Assembly (NCBI RefSeq): GCF_011762045.1
Contig: NZ_JAASQS010000003.1
Location: 62,001 to 126,000 of the forward strand
Source: Rhizomicrobium electricum
GTDB taxonomy: Bacteria; Pseudomonadota; Alphaproteobacteria; Micropepsales; Micropepsaceae
Length of the DNA: 64,000 nucleotides
Direction of reading: 5' to 3'
In this document: positions 62,679 through 64,000 of the stretch, piece after piece
How positions within the stretch are numbered: position 1 is the first letter of the stretch
Layout: each line of letters begins with the position of its first letter
Translations under genes and position numbers: made by a program
Notes under the pieces: generated by a model
Seen by the model: only the letters and a program-made list of their open reading frames with translations
Databases searched by the model: none
What the model was told of the DNA's origin: nothing

Positions 62679-64000
62679 CTAACGTTTCACCTCAGACAGA
62701 GACTGTGCAGCACCGATAGCAAGCAATGTTGCGAAAGACAGTGACACCGAAGGCAATTGCAAACTGAAATCAACACAGGAATGTACAGCTACTAGTACAG
62801 TTGCGCCGATTGCAGCAGACGAGAACACGCGATGCCGGTGACGAACGAACAGCGCGCGGGCATTCCAGCCCGACAGCCATAACAGAGCCCCCCACCAAGC
62901 AACGGCAGCAGGAAGTCCGACTCCAGCTGCGAATTCGAGGTAATCGCAGTGTGCCTTGTCCATGACATGTGGAAAAACCTGAACGGCATAAAGCGGATAG
63001 GCGTCTTCGAAGGTCCCCAGCCCGAGTCCCAACAGCGGAGCGTCGGCGATCATTCGGCGTGCGCTATCCCACAACGCAAAGCGGACCACATCGACTGTAT
63101 CGCTGGGCAACAAATGGTCGAGCCGGTTCGCAAGCGTGTCGCCATTGAATATTAGGATGATTATAATCGGCATCACGGTGGCAAGCGCTCCAAGCCCGGC
63201 CCACATCCGGCCCGCTCGGCCGCGCGATAGCACGATGGCGATGAGCGCCAGCGTGATCATCCCGGCCATGGTCGCGACAAAGCCGGCGCGCGAAGCCGAT
63301 GCCACGACGCCTGCAAAGCAGAGGATCAAAGCGATCAAAACAAAGGCACCCCGGCCGAAACAATATTGCAAGGTCGTCTCGGCCAACCGGCGCAGTCCCC
63401 GCCCGGCCAAAATGGAATGCGTACCGTCGCTGCAGAGCTTGGCGACGGCAGCCAGCGCACCCAGCCCGCAATAGGTAGCGAAAGAGTTATGCAGCATGAA
63501 CGACCCGGACATCAGCCGGTTCGAATACGGCACCGTGTAAAACACGTTGACCTGCTGGACGTCGATAAACAGAAGGACGAAAGCGTAAAGGGCATAAAGC
63601 GCTGTGATCGCAATCACCGCATTAAGCAGCAGTTTGGCAGTCTCCACCCTCCTTGCCATGTGGAAAGCCAACCACCCGGCCATGATATAGCCAGCGAGAT
63701 TGACGACCTCGCTTTCGGTCCGCCACGGATTGAGGGAAATCGCACCTTGGAGGCTTTTTCCGAGAGCGTCGGCTGCCAACCCCCAAACCGGATGCACCCA
63801 AGCGGATGGGACGCCCGGAAGGGTCTGCACAACAGCCCATCCGAGCGTCAGCCCAAACAGCACGAAAGGTACGATGAGCACGCGACGGTAACGCCGCTCG
63901 AGTACCGCCCCATGGATCGTACCGAGAACCCACAGCACCCAACTAACTGCGATCAGAATGTGCTGTACGCCAGGAGCCCAGCGGATCGCGCCCCCAAGCG
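62679..64000 (-). CDS. O-antigen polymerase/ligase-like (Wzy/WaaL) membrane protein, 5' end outside window
   Basis: The frame is open to the window edge with in-frame codons upstream of the first possible start (GTG 63938), so the true start probably lies beyond 64,000. At least 440 residues. There are ten or more hydrophobic helices, including HILIAVSWVLWVLGTIHG, LIVPFVLFGLTLGWAVVQ and a Wzy_C-type core: SGSFMLHNSFATYCGLGAL, SASRAGFVATMAGMI, then a periplasmic loop with ALWDSARRMIADAPLLGLGLGTFEDAYP and KAHCDYLEFAAGVGLPAAVAWWG. His and Arg residues in that loop are typical of O-antigen ligase/polymerase proteins that join lipid-linked glycans at the periplasmic face. It precedes the initiating transferase, which suggests an exopolysaccharide or capsule locus extending to the right. 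Confidence 0.87.
   Translation of the reverse strand, partial: LGGAIRWAPGVQHILIAVSWVLWVLGTIHGAVLERRYRRVLIVPFVLFGLTLGWAVVQTLPGVPSAWVHPVWGLAADALGKSLQGAISLNPWRTESEVVNLAGYIMAGWLAFHMARRVETAKLLLNAVIAITALYALYAFVLLFIDVQQVNVFYTVPYSNRLMSGSFMLHNSFATYCGLGALAAVAKLCSDGTHSILAGRGLRRLAETTLQYCFGRGAFVLIALILCFAGVVASASRAGFVATMAGMITLALIAIVLSRGRAGRMWAGLGALATVMPIIIILIFNGDTLANRLDHLLPSDTVDVVRFALWDSARRMIADAPLLGLGLGTFEDAYPLYAVQVFPHVMDKAHCDYLEFAAGVGLPAAVAWWGALLWLSGWNARALFVRHRHRVFSSAAIGATVLVAVHSCVDFSLQLPSVSLSFATLLAIGAAQSLSEVKR

Overview
The window is a GC-rich (about 60%) bacterial chromosome segment. The PrtD-type exporter, the CDP-sugar genes and the NusG-like regulator beside exopolysaccharide genes suggest an alphaproteobacterium. 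That placement is an inference from gene style; no rRNA, tRNA or housekeeping marker is present to fix it. I see no insertion sequences, integrases, tRNAs or CRISPR arrays.

Left three quarters (1-47,144, all minus strand): two giant hemolysin-type (RTX) calcium-binding proteins lie in tandem. The upstream one (47,144 to 9,144) is a single uninterrupted 12,666-residue reading frame, roughly 1.2 MDa. The downstream one (8,485 to beyond position 1) has at least 2,828 residues and its C-terminus is outside the window. Neither has a Sec signal peptide. The giant ends in a classic type I secretion C-terminus. Both are built from glycine/aspartate nonapeptides interspersed with larger modules: (a) 'ITDF..NPF..GYLQ' modules resembling type I secretion target domains, 17 complete in the giant; (b) 80-100-residue 'DDTYYVD..VENLTFTGTG' modules, about 22 in the second protein and about 10 at the end of the giant; (c) three inserted non-RTX domains: a CBM60-like carbohydrate-binding module, an amidotransferase/ThuA-like fold, and a beta-sandwich. 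Several segmental duplications (offsets of 738, 999 and 2,742 bp, all multiples of three) show growth by in-frame recombination.

Middle (47,744-54,698, plus strand, divergent from the giant): a six-gene operon with every junction overlapping by 4 bp. It encodes a TPR/SPINDLY-type O-GlcNAc-transferase-like protein, glucose-1-phosphate cytidylyltransferase, CDP-glucose 4,6-dehydratase, a C-methyltransferase, a 3,5-epimerase and a 4-keto reductase. The last five form a plausible route to a CDP-activated C-methyl-6-deoxyhexose.

Right (64,000-54,670, minus strand): an O-antigen polymerase/ligase-like protein (5' end outside the window), a polyprenyl-phosphate sugar-1-phosphate transferase and a NusG/RfaH-like antiterminator. 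These are followed by a complete type I secretion system (TolC, PrtD-type ABC exporter, HlyD-type adaptor) and a small uncharacterised protein.

The working model is a dedicated giant surface-protein locus. The type I exporter would secrete the RTX proteins, the SPINDLY-like enzyme and sugar operon may decorate them or a co-synthesised polysaccharide, and the NusG paralogue may be needed to transcribe very long units such as the 38-kb gene. The functional links are inferred from proximity only.
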